A DNA stretch of 64,000 nucleotides, taken from positions 1 through 64,000 of the forward strand of contig NZ_VEGP01000014.1 in NCBI RefSeq assembly GCF_007679495.1, written 5' to 3'. Shown here piece after piece: positions 26,944 through 36,610 of this stretch. The notes beneath the pieces are model-generated. The model had not been told where the DNA came from and ran no database searches. It saw only the letters and a program-made list of their open reading frames with translations. A program made the position numbers and the translations under genes. Source of the DNA: Paenibacillus sp. 32O-W (GTDB taxonomy: Bacteria > Bacillota > Bacilli > Paenibacillales > NBRC-103111). Every line of letters starts with the position of its first letter. The stretch's first letter is position 1.

Positions 26944-28353
26944 CTATTTATCCAGATGGGTCTGAACCCATTCTTCCGTCTTCCCGACGGCTTCCTCCGC
27001 CCGGCCAATCGCTTGCGCTACTTGCTCGGAGGCTGTTCCTCCGTAGACGTTGCGGGCATTGACCACCTGTTCCGGCTGCAGCACCTGATAAATATTGTCG
27101 TCGAACAGCTCGGAAAACTGCTTGAACTCGTCCAAAGTCAGGTCAAGCAAATATTTTTTGTTCTGAATGCAGTAAAGCACTGTCTTCCCGATAATTTCAT
27201 GGGCTTGACGGAACGGAATCCCTTTATTCACCAGGTAATCGGCAATATCGGTCGCGTTGGAGAAATCCTGATTGACTGCTTGTCTCATTCGGTCCCGGTT
27301 TACCTTCATGGTCGAAACCATAGGGGCGAATAATTGCAGGGCCCCCTGCAGCGTCTTGACGGTATCGAACATTCCTTCCTTATCTTCCTGCATGTCCTTG
27401 TTATAGGCTAACGGAAGCGCCTTAAGGACCGTCAGCAAGCCGACAAGATTGCCGTAGACCCGTCCGGTCTTGCCCCTTACCAATTCGGCCACGTCCGGAT
27501 TCTTCTTCTGCGGCATGATGCTGCTGCCGGTGCAGAAGGCGTCATCCAGCTCGATAAAGGCAAACTCGGTGCTGGACCACATCACCATCTCCTCGCACAG
27601 ACGGGACAAATGCATCATTATCATAGAAGCATTGGACAGAAATTCGATAATGAAATCCCGGTCGCTAACCGCATCCAGACTGTTTTCATATACGCGGTCA
27701 AAGCCAAGCTGTTCGGCCACGAAATGGCGGTCGATCGGGAAAGTCGTACCGGCTAATGCCCCTGCCCCAAGCGGGAGAACATTAATCCGTTTGTAGCTGT
27801 CCTGAAGCCGTTCGATATCCCGTTGAAACATGGACACATAAGCCATCAGATGATGGGCGAACAGGATCGGCTGGGCCCTTTGCAAATGGGTATAGCCCGG
27901 AATGATTGTGTCCAGGTTGGCCTTGGCCTGTTCCAATAAGGCTAATTGAAGCTTATGCAGCATGCCGACAAATTCCACTACTCTTCTGCGCAGGTACAGA
28001 TGCATATCCGTAGCTACCTGATCGTTCCGGCTGCGGCCTGTATGCAGCTTGCCTCCTACAGGACCGATTTCCTCGATCAAGGCCTTCTCAATGTTCATAT
28101 GGATATCTTCGTCACTCACCGAAAATTCCATCTCACCGCGCTGAATCCGCTCCTGAACCTTGAGCAGTCCTTCCTTGATCCGCTCGGCATCGGCCTCCGG
28201 AACGATGCCGCACTTGGCCAGCATGGCAATATGGGCAAGGCTGCCTTGAATGTCTTCTTCCGCAAGCTCTTTATCAAATAGAATCGAAGCGGTATACTCT
28301 TCGACGAGCTGATCCGTTTTTTTGGTGAACCGGCCACCCCATAATTTTGACAC
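26944..28353 (-). CDS. argH: argininosuccinate lyase
   Basis: 469 residues from GTG 28353 (product begins [20 protein letters not shown]) with AAGGGGAA upstream. The fumarase/aspartase superfamily signature [12 protein letters not shown] is present (catalytic serine loop), with [13 protein letters not shown] and [11 protein letters not shown] upstream. ArgH splits argininosuccinate into arginine and fumarate, the last step of the pathway. It is the last gene of argC-J-B-D-F-G-H on the minus strand and ends 15 bases before a convergent terminator. Confidence 0.97.
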   Translation of the reverse strand: MSKLWGGRFTKKTDQLVEEYTASILFDKELAEEDIQGSLAHIAMLAKCGIVPEADAERIKEGLLKVQERIQRGEMEFSVSDEDIHMNIEKALIEEIGPVGGKLHTGRSRNDQVATDMHLYLRRRVVEFVGMLHKLQLALLEQAKANLDTIIPGYTHLQRAQPILFAHHLMAYVSMFQRDIERLQDSYKRINVLPLGAGALAGTTFPIDRHFVAEQLGFDRVYENSLDAVSDRDFIIEFLSNASMIMMHLSRLCEEMVMWSSTEFAFIELDDAFCTGSSIMPQKKNPDVAELVRGKTGRVYGNLVGLLTVLKALPLAYNKDMQEDKEGMFDTVKTLQGALQLFAPMVSTMKVNRDRMRQAVNQDFSNATDIADYLVNKGIPFRQAHEIIGKTVLYCIQNKKYLLDLTLDEFKQFSELFDDNIYQVLQPEQVVNARNVYGGTASEQVAQAIGRAEEAVGKTEEWVQTHLDK

Positions 28354-28407
28354 TGTACTTCCCCTTTCCATCAACAAGCGAGCCGCACCAGGCGGCCCGC
28401 TGTTTTC

Positions 28408-29646
28408 CTATTTCTGCTTGCTCTGCTCGACACCCGAACCTACCTTCAAACGCAGTGCGTTCAGGTGAATAAATCCGGTGGCATCCGACTGATTGTAGGC
28501 TTGGGTCGGATCCGCCTCCATCGTTGCAATATCCGGATTGTACAGGCTCACCGGGCTCTTCACTCCAGCGGCAATGACGTTGCCTTTATACAGCTTGATG
28601 CGCACGGTACCCGTTACATTCTTCTGGCTTTCCGTCACCAATGCCTGAAGCGCAAGCCGCTCCGGAGCAAACCAGAATCCGTTATAGACCAAAGTGCTGT
28701 ACTTGGAAATCAAGGAATCACGCAGATGCATAACGTCCCGGTCCATTGTCAGAGACTCCATTTTGCGGTGGGCATGGAATAAGATCGTTCCGCCCGGGGT
28801 CTCGTAAACGCCGCGGCTTTTCATGCCGACGAACCGGTTCTCGACCATATCGACGCGGCCAATTCCATGCTTGCCGCCGAGCTCGTTCAAGGTATCCATA
28901 ACTTCAAGCGGAGTCATTTTCTTCCCGTTTAGAGCGACGCAGTTCCCCTGTTCAAACTCCAGCTCCAGGTATTCCGGGGTGTCGGGAGCGTCCTCCGGAG
29001 ATACGCTTAATACGTACATATCTTTGCAAGAATCGGCGCTTGCGTCAAACCAAGGGTCTTCCAGCATGCCGCTCTCAAAGCTGATATGAAGCAAATTGCG
29101 GTCCGTTGAATAAGGCTTGGAAGCCGTCGCCTGCACCGGAATGCCGTGCTTCTCCGCATACGCGATCATTTCGGCGCGTCCCGGGAATTGCTCACGGAAC
29201 GACTCAAGACGCCACGGAGCGATCACGGAAATTTCAGGAGCCAACGCCGCGGCTGCCAGCTCGAAGCGGACCTGGTCATTCCCCTTGCCCGTAGCACCAT
29301 GAGCGATAGCCGTCGCTCCTTCCGCTCTGGCGATCTCCACCATCCGCTTGGCGATAAGGGGGCGTGCGATGCTGGTGCCCAGCAAATACTGACCTTCGTA
29401 CAAAGCACCTGCCTGAAACATCGGGAAGATAAAGTCACGGGCAAACTCGTCGCGCAAATCATCGATATACACTTTCGATGCCCCGGTCCGCAGTGCTTTT
29501 TCCTCCAGTCCGTCCAACTCGTCCTTCTGTCCGATATCCGCCGTGAACGCGATAATCTCCGCATCATAGGTTTCCTTCAACCATGCCAGAATTACAGAAG
29601 TATCCAATCCGCCGGAATAGGCGAGAACAATTTTATCTTTTGCCAT
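28408..29646 (-). CDS. argG: argininosuccinate synthase
   Basis: 412 residues from ATG 29646 with GAAGGGTG nine bases upstream. The ATP pyrophosphatase P-loop is [14 protein letters not shown] near the N-terminus; [15 protein letters not shown] and [12 protein letters not shown] are conserved substrate-binding segments. ArgG joins citrulline and aspartate at the cost of ATP. It is 54 bases upstream of argH, consistent with an argGH pair; the 74-base gap after argF holds no obvious terminator. Confidence 0.97.
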   Translation of the reverse strand: MAKDKIVLAYSGGLDTSVILAWLKETYDAEIIAFTADIGQKDELDGLEEKALRTGASKVYIDDLRDEFARDFIFPMFQAGALYEGQYLLGTSIARPLIAKRMVEIARAEGATAIAHGATGKGNDQVRFELAAAALAPEISVIAPWRLESFREQFPGRAEMIAYAEKHGIPVQATASKPYSTDRNLLHISFESGMLEDPWFDASADSCKDMYVLSVSPEDAPDTPEYLELEFEQGNCVALNGKKMTPLEVMDTLNELGGKHGIGRVDMVENRFVGMKSRGVYETPGGTILFHAHRKMESLTMDRDVMHLRDSLISKYSTLVYNGFWFAPERLALQALVTESQKNVTGTVRIKLYKGNVIAAGVKSPVSLYNPDIATMEADPTQAYNQSDATGFIHLNALRLKVGSGVEQSKQK

Positions 29647-29720
29647 GACTATTTCACCCTTCTCTATACTTGTTCGCATGGTGCCTAAGCTTTGCTGCCT
29701 TAAGCACATGGGTCCGTGAG

Positions 29721-30677
29721 CTACATAATGGCGGCCATAATTGCCTTCTGCGCATGCAGCCGGTTTTCCGCCTGATCGAATACGATGGAATGATTTCCGT
29801 CTATGATGCCTTCGCTAACCTCTTCGCCACGATGAGCCGGCAGGCAATGCATGAATAGGTAATCCGGCTTCGCGTACTTAACCAGTTCCTCATTAACCTG
29901 ATATTGGCTGAAAGCGGCGACTCGTTGAGCCTGCTCCTCTTCTTGCCCCATGCTCGCCCATACATCTGTATATATGATGTCCGCATCCGCTACCGCTTCT
30001 TTCGGATCGGTCACAATTTCCAGCTTGGAGCCGGTTTGCGCAGCGATTTCCCTAGAGACATCAACCATTTCGCGATCGGGTCCATAGCCTTCCGGAGAAG
30101 CCACAGAGACGTCCAGTCCCAGTTTACAGCCTCCCACCATCAGAGAGTGGGCCATATTGTTGCCATCGCCGATATAAGCCAGCTTAAGCCCCTGAAGCTT
30201 GCCCTTCTTCTCGAAGATGGTCTGGTAGTCAGCCAGCGCCTGGCAAGGATGGGACAGATCGGACAAACCGTTAATAACCGGGATGGTAGCCCCTCTAGCC
30301 AACTCAATAACAGTCCGGTGTGCAAACGTGCGGAACATAATGCCGTCCAGATAACGGGACAGGGTCTGAGCCGTGTCCCAGATTGTTTCCCCGCGGCCGA
30401 TCTGCAAATCATTGCGGCTCAGGAATAGTGCGTGCCCGCCAAGCTGGTACATCCCCACCTCGAACGATACCCGCGTACGGGTCGAAGATTTTTCGAAGAT
30501 CATGCCCAAAGTTTTCCCTTTGAGTGGCTGATAAACTTCTCCCTCTTTATTTTTCCGTTTCAGCTCTACGGCCAAGTCGATCAAGTATTGGATTTCTTCT
30601 GTGGTGTAATCGGCTAACCCGAGAAAGTCTCTTCCCTTCAAATTCAGCCCATTTTCGGATGATGTTAAATTTGTCAT
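29721..30677 (-). CDS. argF: ornithine carbamoyltransferase
   Basis: 318 residues with AAAGGAG before ATG 30677. Carbamoyl phosphate is bound by [10 protein letters not shown], the HPCQALAD segment and, near the C-terminus, [10 protein letters not shown]. The enzyme makes citrulline from ornithine and carbamoyl phosphate. The catabolic form (ArcB) is similar, but the setting among argD and argGH favours the biosynthetic role. Length is typical. It lies 117 bases downstream of argD. Confidence 0.95.
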   Translation of the reverse strand: MTNLTSSENGLNLKGRDFLGLADYTTEEIQYLIDLAVELKRKNKEGEVYQPLKGKTLGMIFEKSSTRTRVSFEVGMYQLGGHALFLSRNDLQIGRGETIWDTAQTLSRYLDGIMFRTFAHRTVIELARGATIPVINGLSDLSHPCQALADYQTIFEKKGKLQGLKLAYIGDGNNMAHSLMVGGCKLGLDVSVASPEGYGPDREMVDVSREIAAQTGSKLEIVTDPKEAVADADIIYTDVWASMGQEEEQAQRVAAFSQYQVNEELVKYAKPDYLFMHCLPAHRGEEVSEGIIDGNHSIVFDQAENRLHAQKAIMAAIM

Positions 30678-30794
30678 GTCATCGCTCCTTTCAAGTTGAT
30701 TCCTTCAAAATAGTTTCGGCAGTTCAAAAGAAATTGTTCATGCCGATCTATGGACAGCGCCTCAAAGCACAAATAATTATTTAGTAATCGTTTC

Positions 30795-31991
30795 TCACTC
30801 TTTAACGGCGAGCGAATAGCCGGCCATCACCTTGCTGATGACGGCAATGCCTTCATCGAGCTCTTCCTTCGTAACCAGCAGGCTCGGAAGCAGACGAATA
30901 ACATTGGGGCCCGCCGATACTACCAGTACCCCTTGCTCATGAATCTTCGCCAAAATGTCGGCTACCGGCTCGTGACATTCGATACCGATCAACAGCCCAA
31001 GACCGCGGACTTCCTTAACCAAAGGATGACCGTTCAACTCTTCCCTCAGCCGGTTCATGGCGTATTGTCCCATTTCCGCTGCCCGCTCGGACAGCTTGCC
31101 TTCCAGAAGCGTCTCTACGGTAGCTATCCCTGCGGCCGTAGCTATAGGCGTTCCTCCGAAGGTAGATCCGTGGCTTCCTGCGCCGAAGGCCTCATTCAGC
31201 TTCTCCTTGCCGAGCATGGCCCCTATTGGGAAGCCGCTGCCCAGAGCCTTCGCTAAGGTAAAGATATCCGGTTCAATTCCGTAATGCTCATGGGCGAACC
31301 ATTTCCCTGTGCGGCCCATTCCGGTTTGGATTTCATCAACGATGAGCAGCAGGTTGTGCTCCTTGCACAATCTGGCCACTTCTTGAACAAATTCGGGCTC
31401 CGCTATCCGTACCCCGCCCTCAGCCTGAACCATCTCCAGCATGATAGCACACGTCTTGTCGGTAATGTAACCGGATAGCGCAGATGCATCGTTAAACGGT
31501 GCATAAACAAAGCCTTGAGGAAGAGGCTGGAACCCCTCCTGCACTTTCTCCTGACCGGTTGCGGTCAAGGTAGCCAAGGTCCGGCCATGAAAGGACTGTC
31601 TGAAGGTGATGATCTCGTACCGTCCGGTTCCGAGCACCTTCTGATGATATCTACGCGCCAGCTTGATCGCCGCTTCATTAGCTTCCGCTCCGCTGTTGCA
31701 GAAGAAGACGGCATCCGCACAGCTTACATCTGTCAGCAGCTTAGCAAGCTTCTCCTGATTAGGAATATGAAATAAATTACTGACATGCCATAAGTCATCC
31801 AACTGCGCTACAAGCTTCTCCTTCACTTGGGCGGGAGAATGCCCCAGGCTGGTGACGGCTAAACCGCTCATCAAATCCAAATAACATTTGCCCGTATCAT
31901 CCCAAAGCCGGCTGCCCTCTCCCTTAACCAAGGTTATCGGATACCGGGCATAGGTTGGAAATAAAGAGCTCTTATTGCTTGCTTCCCCCAT
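30795..31991 (-). CDS. argD: acetylornithine aminotransferase
   Basis: 398 residues from ATG 31991 with GGGAGGG eight bases upstream; a longer frame to 32033 lacks a site. PLP enzyme of fold type I: FCNSGAEANEAAIKLAR, LIVDEIQTGMGRTG and the lysine in TLAKALGSGFPIGAML. It converts N-acetylglutamate semialdehyde to N-acetylornithine. It sits between argB and argF in pathway order. Such enzymes can also act in lysine synthesis. Confidence 0.95.
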   Translation of the reverse strand: MGEASNKSSLFPTYARYPITLVKGEGSRLWDDTGKCYLDLMSGLAVTSLGHSPAQVKEKLVAQLDDLWHVSNLFHIPNQEKLAKLLTDVSCADAVFFCNSGAEANEAAIKLARRYHQKVLGTGRYEIITFRQSFHGRTLATLTATGQEKVQEGFQPLPQGFVYAPFNDASALSGYITDKTCAIMLEMVQAEGGVRIAEPEFVQEVARLCKEHNLLLIVDEIQTGMGRTGKWFAHEHYGIEPDIFTLAKALGSGFPIGAMLGKEKLNEAFGAGSHGSTFGGTPIATAAGIATVETLLEGKLSERAAEMGQYAMNRLREELNGHPLVKEVRGLGLLIGIECHEPVADILAKIHEQGVLVVSAGPNVIRLLPSLLVTKEELDEGIAVISKVMAGYSLAVKE

Positions 31992-32075
31992 CGTTTGTTC
32001 CCTCCCGTCTAAAAATGCATATATTATGTTCATCCAGAACTTAGTCTGGATTTCCCATTTTTAGTTAAATAACGA

Positions 32076-32873
32076 TCATGCTTCCTTAACAATCCTCGTC
32101 CCGATGGCTTCGCCTTGTATGACTTTGCTCAGCACTTCCGGCACCGTGCCGTCGACAATGACGACTTCCCGTACCTGCCCCTGTATGCACTGCACAGCCG
32201 CCCGAACCTTCGGAATCATTCCGCCGTAGATTTCCCCGCTCTCGATCATTTGATCGATTTCCTGCACGGTTACAGATGGCAGAACCTTCTTTTCCCCGTC
32301 AACGGTTTTCATAACCCCCGGCACGTCGGTAACGACGATCATACGCTCCACTCCGACTCGGGAAGCGACCGCCCCTGCAGCCGTATCCGCATTAATATTA
32401 AACCGCTGGCTTCCGTCCTCGCCGATTCCTATCGGAGCAATGACCGGAATATACCCCATGGAGACAATCCCCTGGATCAGTTCAGCATTGACGGCCGTAA
32501 CGTCCCCGACCCAGCCGACCTCTTCCGTGTTATCCACCGGTTTGGCTTGAATCAGTTGGCCATCGACTCCGGACAAACCAAGGGCTTTAGCCCCCGATTC
32601 TTGGATTTTACGTACAATTTCTTTATTAATCCGTCCGGCAAGCACCATCTCAACGACATCCAGCACCTCTTCGCTTGTTTTGCGCAGACCGTTAACGAAC
32701 ACGGATTCAATGCCCAATTGCTCAAGTGTGCTGGAAATAGCCGGTCCGCCGCCGTGTACGATGACCGGGATAGCTCCTTCCTGCTGCAGCTTCCTCATGT
32801 CGTCAAAGAAAGAAGACGGAAGAGCCGCCAGAGTGCTGCCTCCGCATTTAATAACAAAACAATGGTAACTCAT
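32076..32873 (-). CDS. argB: acetylglutamate kinase
   Basis: 265 residues from ATG 32873 with GGTGGAG upstream. The amino acid kinase fold shows VIKCGGSTLA at the N-terminus, VIVHGGGPAISSTLEQLG and FNINADTAAGAVA. It phosphorylates N-acetylglutamate and is commonly the arginine-feedback-controlled step when ArgJ recycles the acetyl group. The short N-terminus lacks the extra helix associated with arginine inhibition in some hexameric enzymes, so feedback control is uncertain. It lies 84 bases upstream of argD; a 188-base gap separates it from argJ. Confidence 0.95.
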   Translation of the reverse strand: MSYHCFVIKCGGSTLAALPSSFFDDMRKLQQEGAIPVIVHGGGPAISSTLEQLGIESVFVNGLRKTSEEVLDVVEMVLAGRINKEIVRKIQESGAKALGLSGVDGQLIQAKPVDNTEEVGWVGDVTAVNAELIQGIVSMGYIPVIAPIGIGEDGSQRFNINADTAAGAVASRVGVERMIVVTDVPGVMKTVDGEKKVLPSVTVQEIDQMIESGEIYGGMIPKVRAAVQCIQGQVREVVIVDGTVPEVLSKVIQGEAIGTRIVKEA

Positions 32874-33061
32874 AACTCCACCTGCTTTCCTCACGCTGCT
32901 ATCAACACAAGTTATGTCGTAGCGTTATTCTGAATCCTTCATCCTTCAGGATGAAAACGACCCTTGCAGGAGCAGTGGACACCTACCCCTCACGTTCTTG
33001 ACATATTGGCGTCCAGACTGCTTTCTTGCCTATATATCTATTAGAGTTAATAAATGCCTTA

Positions 33062-34288
33062 TTAAGTCCGATAAGCCGCATTAATCCGCACGTAATCATA
33101 GGTTAAATCGCAGCCCCAGGCCGTAGCCTGATGTGTTCCCATATGAAGATCGACATGGATCTCTACCAGATCGCCCTTTAAATACTCGGCAGCCCGCTCC
33201 TCATCGAATTTCACGGGTCGCGATTGCTCAAGCACCGATATGTCGCCAATGCGTATATCGACCGTCTCCGTGTTGAGCGGCTGACCGGCTCGGCCGGCGG
33301 CTGCAATAATCCGTCCCCAGTTCGCATCGGCCCCGAAACAGGCAGACTTGACGAGGCTCGATCCCACGATGGTCTTGGCGATAGCCCGCGCCGCCTCTAT
33401 CGAGGCCGCTCCGTTCACCTGCACCTCGACCAGCTTGGTCGCTCCTTCTCCGTCCCGGGCAATTGCCTTCGCCAAATATTCGCTCACATGCCGGAAGCCT
33501 GCCGCGAAGGCCTCCCAGTCCGGATGGCCCGGCGCCAGCTTTGCACTGCCGGACAATCCGCTTGCCATGGCCACGACCATGTCGTTCGTGCTCGTATCCC
33601 CGTCCACCGTAATCATGTTGAACGTAGAATCCGTCACCCCGCTGAGCAGCTTCTGCAATGGATCCGCATCGATATTCGCATCGGTCGTAATAAACCCGAG
33701 CATCGTGGCCATGTTCGGATGTATCATCCCCGAACCTTTAGCCGCTCCGGCGATATAAACCGGACGTCCATCCACTGTAACCTTGACGCAGATCATCTTC
33801 TGAACCAGATCGGTCGTCAGAATGGCCTGGCAGAAATCGTCGCTGCCGTCAAGCTTTACCCGCTCCGGAAGTCGGGCGATGCCCGCACCCAATTTATCCA
33901 TCGGCAGCAGCTCGCCGATAACGCCGGTGGAGGCGACCCCGACAAGATGCTCCTCCACGCCGAACGCTTGGGCCGCGGCCGCACGCATAGTTCGGGCATC
34001 CTCTTCTCCTTGCTTGCCCGTGCATGCGTTAGCGTTACCGCTGTTGACAACGACAGCCTGCAGCTTGCCTCCGGCAGCCAGGCTCTCCCGGGTTACCTTA
34101 AGCGGTGCCGCCTGAAAAGCGTTAAGCGTGTAAACCGCGGCCGCAGCCGCCGGTACCTCGCAAACGACCGCACCCAAGTCGTAGCGTTCCACCTTCTTCA
34201 GCCCGCAATGAAGGCCGCCTGCCCGAAAACCCGCGGGCGTCGTCAGGCCGCCGTCGGGCACGACAGTAAATTGCTCATGATCATTCAT
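33062..34288 (-). CDS. argJ: bifunctional ornithine acetyltransferase / N-acetylglutamate synthase
   Basis: 408 residues with AAAGGTGA before ATG 34288. The precursor is expected to cleave itself before the threonine of MIHPNMATMLGF, giving alpha and beta chains, as in all ArgJ proteins. It moves the acetyl group from acetylornithine to glutamate, closing the cycle, and may also use acetyl-CoA. That explains the lack of argA and argE in the cluster. 22 bases separate it from argC upstream. Confidence 0.96.
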   Translation of the reverse strand: MNDHEQFTVVPDGGLTTPAGFRAGGLHCGLKKVERYDLGAVVCEVPAAAAAVYTLNAFQAAPLKVTRESLAAGGKLQAVVVNSGNANACTGKQGEEDARTMRAAAAQAFGVEEHLVGVASTGVIGELLPMDKLGAGIARLPERVKLDGSDDFCQAILTTDLVQKMICVKVTVDGRPVYIAGAAKGSGMIHPNMATMLGFITTDANIDADPLQKLLSGVTDSTFNMITVDGDTSTNDMVVAMASGLSGSAKLAPGHPDWEAFAAGFRHVSEYLAKAIARDGEGATKLVEVQVNGAASIEAARAIAKTIVGSSLVKSACFGADANWGRIIAAAGRAGQPLNTETVDIRIGDISVLEQSRPVKFDEERAAEYLKGDLVEIHVDLHMGTHQATAWGCDLTYDYVRINAAYRT

Positions 34289-34310
34289 TCTGGTTCACCT
34301 TTCCTCATCA

Positions 34311-35360
34311 TTACGGGTAGACCGGAGTAAATTCCAAACCGGTAGTCTCATCCCAACCCATCATCAGATTCAAATTTTGAATCGCTTGCCCGGCAGCGCC
34401 CTTAACCAGGTTGTCAATGACAGAAACGATCGTCACCCGGCCCGTACGCTCGTCTACGGAAAATCCGATATCGCAATAATTGGAGCCCCATACCTCTTTA
34501 GTTGCGGGCCATTGGCCGGATGGACGAATTCGGACAAACGGCCGGCCTTTATAATATTCGCGATACAAGTCGATGAACTCCTCATCGCTTTTGGAATCCG
34601 TCAACTGGGCATACATCGTGCTGAGAATCCCTCTAGTCATTGGAACCAGGTGGGTAGTGAATGTCGTCAGCACTTCCTTGCCGGCAATCTGGCTTAACAC
34701 CTGCTCAATCTCAGGCGTATGCTGGTGCCGGTTCACCTTGTAGGCCAGGAAATTCTCGTTCATTTCCGAATAATGGAACGATTGGCTTAACCCCCTGCCT
34801 GCACCGGATACACCCGATTTAGCGTCAACTATAATCGTCGAAGGATCAATCCAGCCGGCATTCACGGCCGGGATCAGACCCAACAGGGTGGCCGTCGGGT
34901 AGCAGCCCGGGTTCGAAATAAAATCGGCATCGCGGCATTGTTCACCGAACACTTCGGCCAGACCGTAAACCGCCTTCGCCAAGTAGACCTCATCCGCCGC
35001 TTTGCGCTTATAATACTTTTCATAGACAGCCGGCGACTTCAAACGGAAATCCCCGGACAGGTCAATAACCTTCAGCCCTGCATCCAGCAGCTGGGGAACA
35101 AGCTCGGCACTTACTCCGTGCGGTGTCGCCGCGAACACAACATCCGCCTTCTGCTTGATTAAAGGAATATCAACGGCATCCAAATGATCTACTATAATTT
35201 CTCTTAAATGGGGAAACCCGTCAGACAGCGGTTTTCCCGCACTCGATGAAGATATAACCGATGTAATCTCCACATTGGGATGCCTTAACAAAAAACGAAT
35301 CAGCTCCACCCCGCCATATCCGGTGGAACCAATAATGGCCGCTCTTATCGATGAATTCAT
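34311..35360 (-). CDS. argC: N-acetyl-gamma-glutamyl-phosphate reductase
   Basis: 349 residues, GGAGGAGG before ATG 35360. An N-terminal Rossmann motif IIGSTGYGGVELIRFL binds NADPH, and SNPGCYPTATLLGL carries the catalytic cysteine. It reduces acetylglutamyl phosphate to the semialdehyde. It is the first gene of the arginine operon; the leader of about 136 nt contains the palindromic dispersed repeat copy B, and the promoter is at 35503-35531. Confidence 0.97.
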   Translation of the reverse strand: MNSSIRAAIIGSTGYGGVELIRFLLRHPNVEITSVISSSSAGKPLSDGFPHLREIIVDHLDAVDIPLIKQKADVVFAATPHGVSAELVPQLLDAGLKVIDLSGDFRLKSPAVYEKYYKRKAADEVYLAKAVYGLAEVFGEQCRDADFISNPGCYPTATLLGLIPAVNAGWIDPSTIIVDAKSGVSGAGRGLSQSFHYSEMNENFLAYKVNRHQHTPEIEQVLSQIAGKEVLTTFTTHLVPMTRGILSTMYAQLTDSKSDEEFIDLYREYYKGRPFVRIRPSGQWPATKEVWGSNYCDIGFSVDERTGRVTIVSVIDNLVKGAAGQAIQNLNLMMGWDETTGLEFTPVYP

Positions 35361-35386
35361 AATCTAAGCCCCTCCTCCATGCAACC

Positions 35387-35492
35387 AAGGATAAACGGCT
35401 ACTGCCGTCCTTTGGACAATCGCGTTTACCGATGAAATTATAAGAACAAGTATAAGGTGAAACTTATACTTTCTTATATTTGAATAAAAAAA
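35387..35492. repeat. dispersed repeat, copy B (contiguous)
   Basis: AAGGATAAACGGCTACTGCC... through TTACCGATGAAATTATAAG to a terminal stem-loop: TATAAGAACAAGTATAAG (35439-35456) pairs with CTTATACTTTCTTATA (35463-35478) around GTGAAA. It lies wholly in the predicted argC leader. It matches both arms of copy A at 10295-10524. Confidence 0.75.
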
Positions 35493-35502
35493 CTTATGTA
35501 TT

Positions 35503-35531
35503 ATTATACGTCCTGTGGTATAAAAATTCAA
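35503..35531 (-). promoter_or_regulatory. argC operon promoter with ARG-box-like -35 region
   Basis: Minus strand TTGAAT (35531-35526), 17 bases, TATAAT (35508-35503). The stretch TGAATTTTTAT over the -35 element resembles one half of the TGAAT-N4-ATTCA operator of ArgR/AhrC, and TTATTCA lies just after the start site. Repression by arginine through an AhrC-type protein is inferred, not shown. Confidence 0.6.
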
Positions 35532-35565
35532 TCAGCTATTTTATCGACCCTTCTATTTTACATAT

Positions 35566-36507
35566 TTAGCCGTTCACTTTAAACCCTTCTCCCAAAACTT
35601 CCTTAGTATCGCTGATGATGACAAATGCATTCGGGTCTACCGTCTTGACAATGGTCTTTAACCGCGAGACTTCAGATTGATTCAAGACGACCATGAGGAC
35701 CATTCTCTCATCACCCGTATAGCCCCCCAGCCCCTGCAGCTTGGTCAAGCCACGGTCTAGGTCGACCAGCACCGCCTGGGATAGACTGTCGACTTCCTTA
35801 GATATAATGAAGGCTACTTTAGAGAAATTAAAGCCCGATTGGATAAGGTCGATCGTTTTACTCGTGACGTACAGTCCGATCAAGGCATACAGAGCCTTCT
35901 CGGGAGAAAAAACAAGGCCGGCCGTCAATATTACCAGTCCATCCAGCAAAGCCACGGCTACTCCCAGGCTGAGGCCTGTATAACGGTGAATTAGTTGGGA
36001 AGCCAGCGCCAATCCTCCTGTTGATCCCCTGGCCCTGAAGACGACCCCCAATCCGATCCCCGTCAGAATCCCTCCGTATAAGGACGCCAGCAGCACGTTA
36101 TCTGTCGGAGAAGGCATTCCTTCCGTCAGAAGCACGAATAAGGGAAACGCTACCGTGCCGATTGCGGTTTTAATGGCGAAATCCCGACCCAGAAATTTAA
36201 AGCCCGCGACAAAAAGCAGGACATTAAGGGTCCATTGGATGAAAGCCGGCTTGATGCCCGTTACATGCTGAACGATAGTCGATATTCCCGCAACCCCGCC
36301 GGAAGCGACCTGATTCGGGTTCAGGAACACATTAAAGCTAAGAGCCATAATGAAAGCACCGATGAACAGCAGTACGTACTCTGTTATCAGCGAAGGAGCG
36401 GAAAGAGCCGGGGATTTGAATCTGTCTCTATTTTTATTTGACCCCCCGCTTCTTTCCATCCCTCCCCCCTGATTTCCTTCTCTGTTGTTGTCATTGTCCC
36501 TGCTCAA
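35566..36507 (-). CDS. YitT family membrane protein (YvjA-like)
   Basis: 313 residues if it starts at TTG 36507, with AGAGGTGG five bases upstream. A GTG at 36516 overlaps that site, and ATG 36459 is another candidate. A polar, glycine-rich N-terminal tail of about 35 residues precedes five or six membrane helices (LITEYVLLFIGAFIMALSF onward), with the YitT pattern FLNPNQVASGGVAGIST. The C-terminal cytoplasmic DUF2179 domain is at about 225-310. Function is unknown. In B. subtilis yvjA also lies beside prfB. Confidence 0.85.
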   Translation of the reverse strand: MSRDNDNNREGNQGGGMERSGGSNKNRDRFKSPALSAPSLITEYVLLFIGAFIMALSFNVFLNPNQVASGGVAGISTIVQHVTGIKPAFIQWTLNVLLFVAGFKFLGRDFAIKTAIGTVAFPLFVLLTEGMPSPTDNVLLASLYGGILTGIGLGVVFRARGSTGGLALASQLIHRYTGLSLGVAVALLDGLVILTAGLVFSPEKALYALIGLYVTSKTIDLIQSGFNFSKVAFIISKEVDSLSQAVLVDLDRGLTKLQGLGGYTGDERMVLMVVLNQSEVSRLKTIVKTVDPNAFVIISDTKEVLGEGFKVNG

Positions 36508-36552
36508 CAGTCCCACCTCTTTATAAATCGCTTAAGACAGCTCTTTCGCATC

Positions 36553-36594
36553 TGCATAAAAACATCCTACACATTTCATTTATGTGTAGGATGT
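36553..36594 (-). terminator. terminator of prfB
   Basis: ACATCCTACACAT (36562-36574) and ATGTGTAGGATGT (36582-36594) form a 13-bp stem followed on the minus strand by TTTTTAT. Confidence 0.85.
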
Positions 36595-36610
36595 TACATA
36601 GATGTTAAGT

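Noticed and set aside
35361-35565. T-box or other riboswitch in the argC leader
   Set aside because: No T-box sequence (TGGNACCGCG) and the leader is filled by the dispersed repeat.
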